35,349 nt of DNA from an uncultured Oscillospiraceae bacterium (GCA_910585815.1 CAJUFJ010000038.1:1-35349); one strand, 5' to 3'; shown: positions 1 to 8,098, counted from the first letter of the stretch. Notes: generated by a model not told the origin, from the sequence alone. Translations and numbers: made by a program.

Positions 1-22
1 TCTTTTCTCTTTTTGAGCACCT

Positions 23-60
23 TAGCCTTTGCAATGCAAAGGCTAGAAGGGTACCCTTCT
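23..60. repeat. two adjacent palindromes
   Basis: An 11-bp perfect inverted repeat (23-33 against 35-45, single central A) is followed directly by a perfect 16-bp palindrome at 45-60, AGAAGGGTACCCTTCT. Neither is followed by a T-run on either strand, so a simple intrinsic terminator is not supported. The remainder of 61-146 shows nothing recognisable. The role is unknown; a protein-binding site or the edge of a repeat cluster are both possible. Confidence 0.5.
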
Positions 61-147
61 GCACTTATTATACAGCAATATGTCCCAGATTGCAATATGC
101 TTTTTGGGCACGCCCTTGCATAAAAAGCTGCGAATGGGACACTCCCA

Positions 148-309
148 AAAAGCCTTCCCCCTTCCAGGGGGAAGGTGGCACGGGCGAAGCCCGTGACGGA
201 TGAGGGTGCGGTGAGGTTATCGCCCCTTACCGTAAGAACTGCTCGCCCGCCCCGCCCCCTCATCCGCCCCCTTCGGGGGCACCTTCCCCCCGGAGGGTGG
301 AAGGCTTTT
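148..309. repeat. MITE-like repeat element, copy 1
   Basis: The element is bounded by imperfect terminal inverted repeats, AAAAGCCTTCC on the left and GGAAGGCTTTT on the right. Inside it has a hairpin-forming core, GGCACGGGCGAAGCCCGTG, followed by GACGGATGAGGG, and a second arm running the other way. It has no coding capacity. A related copy in opposite orientation lies at 8099-8222 and shares the GGTGGCACGG/CGAAGCC/GTGACGGA core. Similar G/C-rich palindromic repeats are common between genes in Oscillospiraceae and Faecalibacterium genomes (general knowledge, not checked here). It sits just downstream of the degV stop and may also fold as a terminator for that gene. Confidence 0.65.
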
Positions 310-344
310 CCCTGCGGGGGACGGAGGGGGGTGGGACAGCGGCC

Positions 345-1199
345 TTACTCGCCGGCGGAGTTCCGGAAAAAGGCCACCGCCACCGCGCCGGGGCCCACAT
401 GGGTGCCGATGGTGCCCCCCACGGTGCAGATGGGCAGGGCGTCGGTGTGGCCCTCCCACAGGGCGGCGCTGTCGGCAATGTACTTTTGGAGCAGGCTGTC
501 GTTCAGTCCGGCATAGCCCAGGCGGTAGGGCCGGCCGAAGTCCACCCCGCCGTTTTTTTGAATCTCCTGAATCAACAGGTTGTTGCCGTTTTTGGAGCCC
601 CGGGCCTTGCCCAGCATCACGACCTCTCCCTCCTGAACGGCCACCACCGGCTTGATGGACAGCAAGCCCCCCACCATAGCCACCGAGGCGGACACCCGCC
701 CTCCCTTTTTCAGGTACTCCAGGGTGTCCAGCAGGCCTACCAGGCGGATATCCTCCCGCTCCCGCTCCAGCCGGTCGGCGATGGCGGCGGCCTCCAGCCC
801 CTGGTCCATCAGCTCCACCGCCCGCTCCACCAGAACCAGCTCCCCGATGGTGGCGTTGGCGCTGTCCACCACGAAGACCTTCCCGGGAAATTCCTCCGCT
901 GCGATGCAGGCGCTCTGATAGGTGCCCGACAGCTTTGCGGACAGGACCACCGCCACCACCTGCTCCCCGGCCTCCACGGCGGTGCGGAAGGCCTCCTCAA
1001 ACTGGGCGGGGGATATCTGGCTGGTGGTGGGCAGGTCGTCCCCCTCGATCAGCTTCTCATAAAACTGGCGGTGGGTAAGGTTAATGCCGTCCTGATACTC
1101 CTCCCTCCCGAAGGTGACGGTCATGGGCAGAACCGTCACCTCGGGCCGGTGGGGCGGCCGCAGGTCGCTGGCTGAGTCGGTAATAATACGGATGTTCAT
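345..1199 (-). CDS. DegV family fatty-acid-binding protein
   Basis: This encodes a 284-residue DegV-fold protein. The family binds fatty acids; in Firmicutes the FakB members present them to the kinase FakA for phosphorylation, so this is a candidate FakB-type subunit acting in the cytoplasm. The N-terminus carries the typical ITDSASDL motif, followed by TTSQISPAQFEEAF and LSAKLSGTYQSA, which form the lipid-binding site region in DegV proteins. Length matches the family (about 280). The ATG at 1199 is preferred over the one at 1211 because GAGGGG lies six bases upstream of it. A good sigma-A promoter sits inside the 3' end of the upstream MATE gene, so it can be transcribed alone. No fakA is present in the window, so the FakB role is inferred. 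Confidence 0.9.
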   Translation of the reverse strand: MNIRIITDSASDLRPPHRPEVTVLPMTVTFGREEYQDGINLTHRQFYEKLIEGDDLPTTSQISPAQFEEAFRTAVEAGEQVVAVVLSAKLSGTYQSACIAAEEFPGKVFVVDSANATIGELVLVERAVELMDQGLEAAAIADRLEREREDIRLVGLLDTLEYLKKGGRVSASVAMVGGLLSIKPVVAVQEGEVVMLGKARGSKNGNNLLIQEIQKNGGVDFGRPYRLGYAGLNDSLLQKYIADSAALWEGHTDALPICTVGGTIGTHVGPGAVAVAFFRNSAGE

Positions 1200-1229
1200 A
1201 GGTCCCCTCATTTCCTGTTTAGTTGGTCG

Positions 1230-1258
1230 ATTGTATCACGATAGCCGGGAGAAGACAA
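1230..1258 (-). promoter_or_regulatory. sigma-A promoter of the degV gene
   Basis: On the minus strand TTGTCT (1253-1258) and TACAAT (1230-1235) are separated by 17 bp. The promoter overlaps the stop codon of the MATE gene and gives degV a short leader, with GAGGGG just before its ATG. Confidence 0.7.
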
Positions 1259-2552
1259 GGAAAAAAATGACAAAGAGGGCGGTAAGGGCGTCGGCGGCGG
1301 ACTGACACACCCACAGGGCCTCCCGGCCCAGCAGAGGCGGGAGGATCAGCAGCAGAGCCGGCGGGAGAATCACACTGCGCAGCAGGGAGACGGCCAGGGC
1401 CCGGCCCGTCTCCTGGGTGGCCTGCCAGAAGGAGATCATCAAAATGTTAAAGCCGGTGAGGAAAAAGCCGCAGAAATAGGGGACCACCCGATCCACGGCA
1501 AAGGCGATCAGCTCGGGGTCCTCCGGGGCAAAGGCCAGGAAGAACCACCGGGAGCAGGTGAAAACCAGCAGGCAGCTGACCAGTCCCACCCCCAGGAAGG
1601 CCCCGGTGGAAAACCGGCGCATAGCCAGCCCCCGCTCCCGCTCTCCCGTGGCCATGAAGCGGCTGAACACCGGCTGAAGGCCCTCCGCCATACCCAGGAA
1701 CAGGGTGAGGATAATGAGCATCAGGTATCCAATAACCAGGTAGGCGGCCAGGCCCAGCTCCCCATAGCCCCAGCGGGCGATAGCGAAGTTGTACAGGAAG
1801 GTGACAATGCCGATGGAGAACTCCATCACAAAGGAGGGCACGCCACACACCAGGATGCCTCCCGCGTCGGACAGCCAGCGGCGGCGGAGGGGACAGGGAG
1901 CAAAATACAGCTCCCCCCTCCGGCCCAGAAAGTGGGGCAGGAGGATCAGCACGCTGAAAATGGGCCCCAGAGCGGTGGCCATGGCGGCCCCCCGGATACC
2001 CAGGTTCAGGGGGTACATGAAAACGTAATCCAGGAGGATGTTGGACCCCGCCCCCAGGATCATGGCGGTCATGGCCAGCCTGGGCCGGCCGTCGTTCCGG
2101 GCCATCCCGCCCAGCAGAAAGCTGAACAGCTGGAAGGGGGAAAAGGTAACGATAAACCACAGGTAACCACAGGCCGGCTCCAGTATCTCAGGGCTGGCCC
2201 CCAGCAGCCGGGCCAGAGGGGCCAGAAACAGGTTGCCCAGCAGCGCCACCAGCACCCCGGCAGCGGCCAGCATCCCGGCGGCGGTGTTGAACAGCCGGCG
2301 GGCCCCCTCCCGGTCCCCTGCCCCCAGGCGGGCGGCGATGAGCACCCCCGCCCCCGAGCCGGCGGCAATGGCTACCGAAATCAGAATTTCAATCAGCGGC
2401 ACCGCCACGGCAGCGGCGGCCATGGCCTCCCGGCCCAGGCGGTGGCCGATAAAGACACCGTCCACAATGGTGTATACCGAATTGAACAGCAGCCCGATCA
2501 TCTGGGGTACCGCGAAGCGGAAAAACAGCGTGCGGGATTTGCCCTCGAACAT
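1236..2552 (-). CDS. MATE family efflux transporter
   Basis: This is a 438-residue polytopic membrane protein of the multidrug and toxin extrusion (MATE) family, which exports cationic drugs or metabolites using a Na+ or H+ gradient. The start FRFAVPQMIGLLFNSVYTIVDGVFIG is followed by about 12 hydrophobic segments in two halves, the usual arrangement (length typically 440-460). The ATG at 2552 follows GGAGG by seven bases. The gene has its own sigma-A promoter and a structured leader, and its 3' end contains the promoter of degV. Substrate cannot be told from sequence. It is only distantly similar to the second MATE gene at 20407. Confidence 0.9.
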   Translation of the reverse strand: MFEGKSRTLFFRFAVPQMIGLLFNSVYTIVDGVFIGHRLGREAMAAAAVAVPLIEILISVAIAAGSGAGVLIAARLGAGDREGARRLFNTAAGMLAAAGVLVALLGNLFLAPLARLLGASPEILEPACGYLWFIVTFSPFQLFSFLLGGMARNDGRPRLAMTAMILGAGSNILLDYVFMYPLNLGIRGAAMATALGPIFSVLILLPHFLGRRGELYFAPCPLRRRWLSDAGGILVCGVPSFVMEFSIGIVTFLYNFAIARWGYGELGLAAYLVIGYLMLIILTLFLGMAEGLQPVFSRFMATGERERGLAMRRFSTGAFLGVGLVSCLLVFTCSRWFFLAFAPEDPELIAFAVDRVVPYFCGFFLTGFNILMISFWQATQETGRALAVSLLRSVILPPALLLILPPLLGREALWVCQSAADALTALFVIFFLVFSRLS

Positions 2553-2580
2553 GGAATCGACCTCCAGAAAAAATAAAACG

Positions 2581-2640
2581 CCCCCAGCCGCTCCTTCTAC
2601 GGCCTATAGAGCGGCAAAGACGTTAACCAGGGTACCCGGC
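2581..2640 (-). promoter_or_regulatory. structured leader or attenuator of the MATE gene
   Basis: The leader of about 100 nt, read on the minus strand, contains a palindromic GGGTACCC and a hairpin with arms GCCGCTC (2609-2615) and GAGCGGC (2587-2593). After GGGGGCG this continues into TTTTATTTTTT at 2567-2577, just before the ribosome-binding site. CGCC upstream can also pair with GGCG next to the T-run. This arrangement is what a transcription attenuator or riboswitch expression platform looks like. I could not match it to a known riboswitch class. Confidence 0.4.
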
Positions 2641-2661
2641 GGTACATATTTGATTGGCCCT

Positions 2662-2690
2662 ACTATACCAGAAGGAAAGGGGGAAGTCAA
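2662..2690 (-). promoter_or_regulatory. sigma-A promoter of the MATE gene
   Basis: On the minus strand TTGACT (2685-2690) and TATAGT (2662-2667) are exactly 17 bp apart. Transcription would start near 2655, leaving a leader of about 100 nt before the ATG at 2552. Confidence 0.8.
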
Positions 2691-2740
2691 GGGTTGTGTT
2701 TCGAAGGGAGTGTCTTCCCGCGCATTTTATCACAATCGGT

Positions 2741-2770
2741 AGGCGCGGCCCGAAAATTCGGGCCGCGCCT
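2741..2770 (-). terminator. strong hairpin downstream of the DUF4317 gene
   Basis: A perfect 14-bp stem (AGGCGCGGCCCGAA and its complement) closes on an AA centre. It lies 38 bases past the DUF4317 stop codon. There is no clear U-tract after it on the minus strand, and only TTTCAGTTT on the plus strand, so it may be a weak terminator or a 3'-end-stabilising structure. Confidence 0.6.
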
Positions 2771-2807
2771 TTCAGTTTACCGCAATATGGGATACTGTCG
2801 TCTCGTC

Positions 2808-3947
2808 TCAGGGGTCGGACACAAACCGCACCGGCTGGCCGTTGACCTCCACGTCCTCCCCGGCGGGGACGAGAATATACTTTTTACCGTCGATAATCCG
2901 GGTCTCCACCAGGTAGCTGCAATCCGGGCTGACCGACACCGAGGCCTCGGCGGTCTTCACCTCGAACCGTTTGGCGTCGATGAGGTTGGCCGGGCTCAGA
3001 ACCGAACCGGCCCCAAACTGCTCCTCGCAGTTGGCCTTAAAGGCGCCGATCCGCTCCTGAGAGACGCCGCAGTCCCCCAGAATGGCGGCGATATTCTCCA
3101 CCGTTACCGTCAGCGGCTCCGTGGCGCCGCTCTCCTTGTGTTGGGCCATCCGGTCGGTCAGCTGCTCATGGATGGACCGGGCCACCTCCACGCTGTAGCT
3201 CTCCTCCAGCGCCTGGGACACGGCCCCCTGAAAGGCCTCCCGCTGCTCGGCGGCCGACATGGGCGGCTCCACATGGAACACCCCGTGGATAAACTCCTGG
3301 TGGAGCTCCTCCGGCTTCCGGGAGTAAAACAGGGCGTTATAGATGTTGGCCGTCCGGTCGTCGAAGGCCGGAAAGAGGAAGCCCAGCTCGGGCGAAGACA
3401 CCACCTGACCGGCGGTGTAGTGAAACTCGTTGTCCCCCGGGAAATAGTTCAGCTCCGGCTTGCTCTGCTTCACCGGACAGACGCAGCACAGCAGATAGGT
3501 AAATACCTCCTCCGACCCATCGGCCTGAACCGCGTCATCTTTGCCCCGGCGGGGGACGTCATAAGCGTCGCAGGCCAGCAGCAGCAGGTAGCCGCTGTCC
3601 CCCATGTCCAGGCTGTCGATTACCTTCCGGTAGAAGGCGGCCCGGGCCTCCCCGTCCTTCAGGGCGCTGGAGCGCAGGGCGGAGAGCAGCCGGTGCTCCT
3701 CGCTGTCCATCACCTGCTGGGTGGAAAAGATAATGTCGATCAGATTTTTGCCCAGCGCGCCCGATAGGGACTTTTTCAGTAAACCCAGGTACTTCTCGGC
3801 CTCCTCCTCCGGCATCATGCCCAGGGACTCGTCCAGATCGGAGACAATCTCCTTGTTGCAGTTGACATAGCAGCCATAAATACGGCTGACGGCGCTTTTT
3901 TCCAGCCGCCAGCGGCGGCGCAGCTCGCTTACTTCTTTTTGATTCAT
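2808..3947 (-). CDS. DUF4317 family protein
   Basis: This 379-residue protein belongs to DUF4317, a family largely confined to Clostridia whose function is unknown. It opens with MNQKEVSELRRRW and has the family landmarks ISRIYGCYVN-like (here VSRIYGCYVNCNKEI), a central CPVKQSKPELNY block and GFLFPAFDDRTANIYNALFYS. No signal peptide or membrane segment is visible, so it is probably cytoplasmic. The ATG at 3947 is chosen because GAGG lies six bases upstream. A GTG at 3959 is also in frame but is itself part of that ribosome-binding site. It lies 22 bases after the gltX stop and may be cotranscribed with gltX. Confidence 0.85.
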   Translation of the reverse strand: MNQKEVSELRRRWRLEKSAVSRIYGCYVNCNKEIVSDLDESLGMMPEEEAEKYLGLLKKSLSGALGKNLIDIIFSTQQVMDSEEHRLLSALRSSALKDGEARAAFYRKVIDSLDMGDSGYLLLLACDAYDVPRRGKDDAVQADGSEEVFTYLLCCVCPVKQSKPELNYFPGDNEFHYTAGQVVSSPELGFLFPAFDDRTANIYNALFYSRKPEELHQEFIHGVFHVEPPMSAAEQREAFQGAVSQALEESYSVEVARSIHEQLTDRMAQHKESGATEPLTVTVENIAAILGDCGVSQERIGAFKANCEEQFGAGSVLSPANLIDAKRFEVKTAEASVSVSPDCSYLVETRIIDGKKYILVPAGEDVEVNGQPVRFVSDP

Positions 3948-3969
3948 AGGGAACCTCACTATTTAAAAA

Positions 3970-5451
3970 TTATGCCAGCTTCTCCAGCCCAAGCCTGAGC
4001 CGGCGCAGGGTCTCGTCCCGCCCCAGGATGCGGCAGATTTCCACCGCCCCGCCGGGGGTAACGGCCTGACCGGCGGCGGCGATGCGCACCGGCCACATGA
4101 GGGTGGCGTTCTTCACCTCCAGCTTCTCCGCCAGGGCCGTCAATCCGTCGTGGATGGCCTCCTGGGTCCAGCCGGACAGCCCCTCCAGCATGGGGATGGC
4201 CGCCTCCAGCATGGCCCTGGACACCTCCGGGTTGGTCTTGGACTTCTTGTTGGTAAACAGGTCCACACCGTACTCAGGCAGCGCCTGGAAAAAGGCCACC
4301 TTTTCGGGAATATCGGTGAGCTTCTCGCACCGGGCCTGGAGCAGGGCGGCGATCTCCTCCACAGACAGGTCTTTGACAGCCTGCCGGATATAGGGCTCCG
4401 CCGCCCGGGCGAAGGCCTCGGGGCTCATGGCCCGGAGGTAGAGGGCGTTGAAGTGGGTCAGCTTCTCGATATCGAAGATGGCGGGGGACTTAGACATGCC
4501 CGCCAAATCGAAGGCCCGGGCCAGCTCGTCCAGGGAAAAGACCTCCTGCTCCGCAATATCCCCCCGGGGGGACCAGCCCAGCAGGGCCACGTAGTTGAGG
4601 ATGGCGCCGGTGAGGAAGCCCTGGTCCTTCAGGTCCTCATAGGAGGGGTCGCCGTGGCGCTTGGACATCTTGTTCTGGGCGTCCCGCATGACGGGGGAGC
4701 AGTGGACGTAGGTGGGGATGTCCCAGCCGAAGCCCTCATAAAGCAGGTTGTACTTGGGGGCGGAGGACAGGTACTCGCTGCCCCGGACCACGTGGGTGAT
4801 GCCCATGAGGTGGTCGTCGATGACGTTGGCAAAGTTGTAGGTGGGCATGCCGTCCCGCTTGATGAGCACCTGGTCGTCCAGGGTCTTGTTCTCCACGGTG
4901 ATGTCCCCAAAAATGGCATCGTGGAAGGTGGTGGTCCCCTCTTTGGGGATGCGCTGGCGGATCACATAGGGCTCGCCGGCGTCCACCCGAGCCTGGGCCT
5001 CGGCCAGAGACAGGGCGCGGCAGGGGTCGTCCGCCCGGTCGAAGTCGCCCGAGTCCTCCCCGCTCTCCGCCTTCTCGCAGAAACAGTAGTAGGCATGGCC
5101 CTTCTCGACAAGCAGGCGGGCGTATTTGCCATAGGTGTCCCGCCGCTGGGACTGGATATAGGGGGCCACAGGGCCGCCCACGTCGGGCCCCTCGTCGTGG
5201 TCCAGATGGCACTCGGCCAGGGTCTTGTAGATTACGTCGGTGGCTCCCTCCACCAGACGGCCCTGGTCGGTGTCCTCAATGCGCAGGATGAAGGTGCCCC
5301 CGGCGTTGCGGGCAATGAGCCAGGTGTACAACGCCGTGCGCAGGTTGCCCACGTGCATGTACCCCGTGGGGGAGGGCGCAAACCGGGTGCGCACCTTGCC
5401 CCTGGGGATTTTGGCCTCCATCTCCTCAAAATACTTTATATCAAGTGACAT
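3970..5451 (-). CDS. gltX: glutamate--tRNA ligase
   Basis: This is a class I aminoacyl-tRNA synthetase that charges tRNA(Glu), and in many Firmicutes also tRNA(Gln) before amidation. The HIGH-type motif is at residues 33-36 (HVGN, within PSPTGYMHVGN). The KMSKS-type loop KMSKR is at 261-265. The Rossmann catalytic half is followed by the helical anticodon-binding half; 493 residues is normal. The frame is open further upstream to 5658. However, ATG 5451 has GGAGGAGA eight bases before it, lies downstream of a good promoter, and gives the expected N-terminus, so the longer start is rejected. No T-box leader is present in the short upstream region. Confidence 0.96.
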   Translation of the reverse strand: MSLDIKYFEEMEAKIPRGKVRTRFAPSPTGYMHVGNLRTALYTWLIARNAGGTFILRIEDTDQGRLVEGATDVIYKTLAECHLDHDEGPDVGGPVAPYIQSQRRDTYGKYARLLVEKGHAYYCFCEKAESGEDSGDFDRADDPCRALSLAEAQARVDAGEPYVIRQRIPKEGTTTFHDAIFGDITVENKTLDDQVLIKRDGMPTYNFANVIDDHLMGITHVVRGSEYLSSAPKYNLLYEGFGWDIPTYVHCSPVMRDAQNKMSKRHGDPSYEDLKDQGFLTGAILNYVALLGWSPRGDIAEQEVFSLDELARAFDLAGMSKSPAIFDIEKLTHFNALYLRAMSPEAFARAAEPYIRQAVKDLSVEEIAALLQARCEKLTDIPEKVAFFQALPEYGVDLFTNKKSKTNPEVSRAMLEAAIPMLEGLSGWTQEAIHDGLTALAEKLEVKNATLMWPVRIAAAGQAVTPGGAVEICRILGRDETLRRLRLGLEKLA

Positions 5452-5481
5452 GTTCTCTCCTCCAGTAAAAAGGTTTTCCTT

Positions 5482-5510
5482 ATTATAGTGAATTTTTCCC
5501 GGCTTGGCAA
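5482..5510 (-). promoter_or_regulatory. sigma-A promoter of gltX
   Basis: On the minus strand TTGCCA (5505-5510) and a consensus TATAAT (5482-5487) are 17 bp apart. It lies back to back with the plus-strand promoter at 5518-5546. The two -35 boxes are only seven bases apart, so the polymerases could interfere. Confidence 0.8.
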
Positions 5511-5517
5511 GAGCCGG

Positions 5518-5546
5518 TTGCGAAATTCCCTTCAACATGGTATGAT
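5518..5546 (+). promoter_or_regulatory. sigma-A promoter of the orphan gene at 5581
   Basis: TTGCGA (5518-5523) and TATGAT (5541-5546) are separated by 17 bp, about 35 bases before the chosen TTG start. It is divergent from the gltX promoter. Confidence 0.65.
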
Positions 5547-5580
5547 TTCCCATAGTAATCCTCTTTAGAAGGTGATTTAC

Positions 5581-6156
5581 TTGCTTCTGATTCAGGAAAT
5601 TGACCTCACTTGGCACAAACACGAGCGGGGCGGCAAATATGCCCAGGCGCGTCAGCAATTTCCCCAGGCCTATCTTCTGGATGAACTATACAAACCGGCA
5701 GACGCAGTTGTACACTATCTCAGCTTTTATCAAAAGGGAGAGGCTTTTCTAAAGGCCGTTCCTGGGATGCGCCGGTCCTTTGCCCGCATCGAAGATTTAA
5801 ACCTGACCAATCTGTCCATCCAGCCTATGCCAGAGGGTTATTCCGTCTCTTTTTTCTACGACGAGCACCACAGCGGGATGCCCTATCGCCGGGGGCACAA
5901 CCAGGCTTTTCAAGATGCAGGCTCTCCGCTGTACCGCAAGGACTGTTTAAACGAAACCGCCTTTGTCCTTCGGCCCGGCCAATACGGAAGGGTTATCTGG
6001 AACGAGCGCAGAACCGACTATGATTATCAAACATGGTACTATCAATTGCACATCCGCAATTTATTTCATATATCCTCGGAACAGGAGATAAAACAGGATA
6101 TTTTCCTTGCCGCCCGGCCGGATTTTGAATACAGACAGCTCGCCGCGCTGTATTGA
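5581..6156 (+). CDS. hypothetical protein, AT-richer than its neighbours
   Basis: I do not recognise this 191-residue protein. It has no signal peptide or membrane helix. Aromatic and charged residues are abundant, for example FFYDEHHSGMPYRRGHNQAF and TDYDYQTWYYQLH, and the sequence has an RLARPG-like middle (FVLRPGQYGRVIWNERR). Predicted structure appears mostly beta with few repeats. A TTG start at 5581 fits AGAAGG at 5567-5572 (spacing eight). A GTG at 5572 is in frame but overlaps that site. Base composition is visibly less G/C-rich than in gltX or the following gene, suggesting later acquisition. A promoter directly upstream supports expression as a single gene. Confidence 0.6.
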   Translation: MLLIQEIDLTWHKHERGGKYAQARQQFPQAYLLDELYKPADAVVHYLSFYQKGEAFLKAVPGMRRSFARIEDLNLTNLSIQPMPEGYSVSFFYDEHHSGMPYRRGHNQAFQDAGSPLYRKDCLNETAFVLRPGQYGRVIWNERRTDYDYQTWYYQLHIRNLFHISSEQEIKQDIFLAARPDFEYRQLAALY

Positions 6157-6250
6157 TTCCTCCATGCGCAGCTCCGGCGTCGGCATTCCGATAATTTTAA
6201 TCTTCTGTTCATTGCTTTTTACTGCAAAAGAGTATATGCTATAGGAAACA

Positions 6251-6322
6251 CTGTAGGGGCGGCCTGTGGCCGCCCGCGGCGCATTTCCGCTATCATCGGG
6301 CGGCCACAGGCCGCCCCTACAG
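6251..6322. repeat. 26-bp perfect inverted repeat (REP/MITE-like)
   Basis: Arms 6251-6276 and 6297-6322 are perfectly complementary over 26 bp, beginning CTGTAGGGGCGGCCTGTGG, with a 20-nt loop. The GTAGGGGCGGC...GCCGCCCCTAC pattern recurs in reduced form at 12733-12756. It lies between the orphan gene and the membrane-protein gene, eight bases before the latter's GAGGAG. Transcribed, it would form a very stable hairpin there. No flanking transposase or direct repeats were recognised. Confidence 0.75.
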
Positions 6323-6345
6323 ACGCCAGAGAGGAGTATTTTATC

Positions 6346-8055
6346 TTGAAAGAAAAAAAGAATCGTAAGCCCATGGGACGGGCGGGCAGTCTGCTGGTCA
6401 GCCTGCTGATTACGGCGGCGGTGGGCTTTGTGTACTTCTATGTGTCCCTGCCCGCCATCAATCCCCAGTCGGGCGACTTCTACAGCTTCCTGCTTCTGCT
6501 GTGCCTGGTGTACACCATCAGCGTTTTTGCCCTGTCCGTCAAGCCGGCGGACGACAACGTGGTGCGCACGCCAAAGGAGAAGCTGAAGGAGTGGTTTCAG
6601 TTTGTCAAACGCAGCTGTCTGCCGGTGCTGATTCTCTTTGCCGCCATCGTCGCGGTGGCCATTGTGGGGCAGATTATCTCCATGCCCATTTTCCGGGCCT
6701 CCGCCTACCGGGAGCTGCTCACCGTTCAGACCGGCGACTTTGCCGCCGACGTGACTCAGATTTCCTTTGACGAGATTCCCACCCTGGACCGCTCCTCCGC
6801 CGAGTTCCTGGGCGACCGGCAGATGGGCACCCTCAGCGACATGGTCAGTCAGTTTGAGTACTCCGGTGATTCCACCCAGATCAACTACCAGGGCCGGCCC
6901 GTCCGGGTGGCCCCTATCGCCTACGCGGACCTGATTAAGTGGTTCACCAACCGGGGAAACGGTCTGCCCGCCTATGTGGTGGTGGACATGGTCACCCAGG
7001 AGGCCACCGTCACCCGGCTCAGCGAGGGGATGAAGTACTCCTTCTCCGAGCCGCTGAACCGGAACATCATGCGCCATCTGCGGTTCAACTACCCCACTAT
7101 GATGTTCGCCACCCCGGAGTTTGAGATCGACGAGAGCGGCCACCCCTTCTGGATCGCCCCCCGGGTGGTGAAGCGCATCGGGCTGTTCGGCGGCGTGGAC
7201 ATCCAGGGCGCGGTGCTGGTGGACGCCGTCACCGGCCAGTGCCAGTACCACGAGGAGGTCCCCAGCTGGGTGGACACCCTCTACGTCCCCACCCTGATTA
7301 TGCAGCAGTACGACTACTACGGCACTCTGGTCCACGGCTTTATCAACTCCATCCTGGGCCAGAAGGACGTGACCCAGACCACCAGCGGCTACAACTATAT
7401 CGCCATGAATGACGACGTATATGCCTACACCGGGGTCACCTCCGCCAACGCCGACCAGTCCAACCTGGGCTTCCTGCTGTGCAACATGCGCACCAAGGAG
7501 ACCCACTTTTACACCGCCCCCGGCGCCACCGAGGAGGCCGCCAAGCTCTCCGCCCAGGGCGTGGTCCAGGACTTGGGCTACACCGCCACCTTCCCCCTGC
7601 TGCTGAACATCGCCGGGGAGCCCACCTACTTTATCCCCCTGAAGGACGCCGCCAACCTGGTGAAGACCTACGCCATGGTCAACGTGGCCCGGTACGACAT
7701 CGTGGCCATCGGGGACACCGTTCCGGTCTGTGAGCAGAAGTATATCCAGATGCTTACCGACAAGGGGGTCACCCAGACCGAACAGCTGCCCCAGACCGAG
7801 GCCACGGGCAAGGTCGCTGAGATCAGGACCGCCGTCATCGAGGGCAACTCCTTCTACTTCATCCGCCTGGAGGGCGAACAGGTCTTCTACTCCCTCTCCG
7901 CCGCCCAGAACCGGGAGGTGGTTACGCTGAACGTGGGCGACCAGGTAGCCATCGACCATGGGGTAGCCACTGAGGGTTCCGAGTCCTCCATCCTGGATGG
8001 GTATTCTTTGACTATCACCAGACGGGCTCCAATCCCGTATGTACCGGCAGCATAA
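6346..8055 (+). CDS. conserved membrane protein of unknown function
   Basis: This encodes a 569-residue protein with three N-terminal membrane segments at about residues 13-33, 45-63 and 92-111. They are followed by a soluble domain of about 450 residues, probably outside the cell given a two-plus-one helix layout. The soluble part has a long middle region with repeated short beta-like stretches. A C-terminal part near residues 485-555 (GKVAEIRTAVIEGNSFYFIRL) could be a small beta-barrel. I cannot assign a family function. The TTG start follows GAGGAG by nine bases, and no ATG upstream fits. A strong terminator follows directly, so the gene is probably monocistronic. Homologues in Clostridia are generally unnamed (recollection only). 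Confidence 0.7.
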   Translation: MKEKKNRKPMGRAGSLLVSLLITAAVGFVYFYVSLPAINPQSGDFYSFLLLLCLVYTISVFALSVKPADDNVVRTPKEKLKEWFQFVKRSCLPVLILFAAIVAVAIVGQIISMPIFRASAYRELLTVQTGDFAADVTQISFDEIPTLDRSSAEFLGDRQMGTLSDMVSQFEYSGDSTQINYQGRPVRVAPIAYADLIKWFTNRGNGLPAYVVVDMVTQEATVTRLSEGMKYSFSEPLNRNIMRHLRFNYPTMMFATPEFEIDESGHPFWIAPRVVKRIGLFGGVDIQGAVLVDAVTGQCQYHEEVPSWVDTLYVPTLIMQQYDYYGTLVHGFINSILGQKDVTQTTSGYNYIAMNDDVYAYTGVTSANADQSNLGFLLCNMRTKETHFYTAPGATEEAAKLSAQGVVQDLGYTATFPLLLNIAGEPTYFIPLKDAANLVKTYAMVNVARYDIVAIGDTVPVCEQKYIQMLTDKGVTQTEQLPQTEATGKVAEIRTAVIEGNSFYFIRLEGEQVFYSLSAAQNREVVTLNVGDQVAIDHGVATEGSESSILDGYSLTITRRAPIPYVPAA

Positions 8056-8060
8056 ACAGC

Positions 8061-8094
8061 AGGACCGTCCGTGTTTCGCGGACGGTCCTCTTTT
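8061..8094 (+). terminator. intrinsic terminator of the membrane-protein gene
   Basis: A perfect 11-bp stem (AGGACCGTCCG at 8061-8071 with its complement at 8079-8089) has a seven-base loop and ends in CTTTT. It begins five bases after the stop codon. Confidence 0.85.
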
Positions 8095-8098
8095 GCAC

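Noticed and set aside
297..1175. Open frame of 292 codons on the plus strand opposite degV
   Set aside because: It is an antisense shadow of degV and begins inside the repeat element. No recognisable protein motif.
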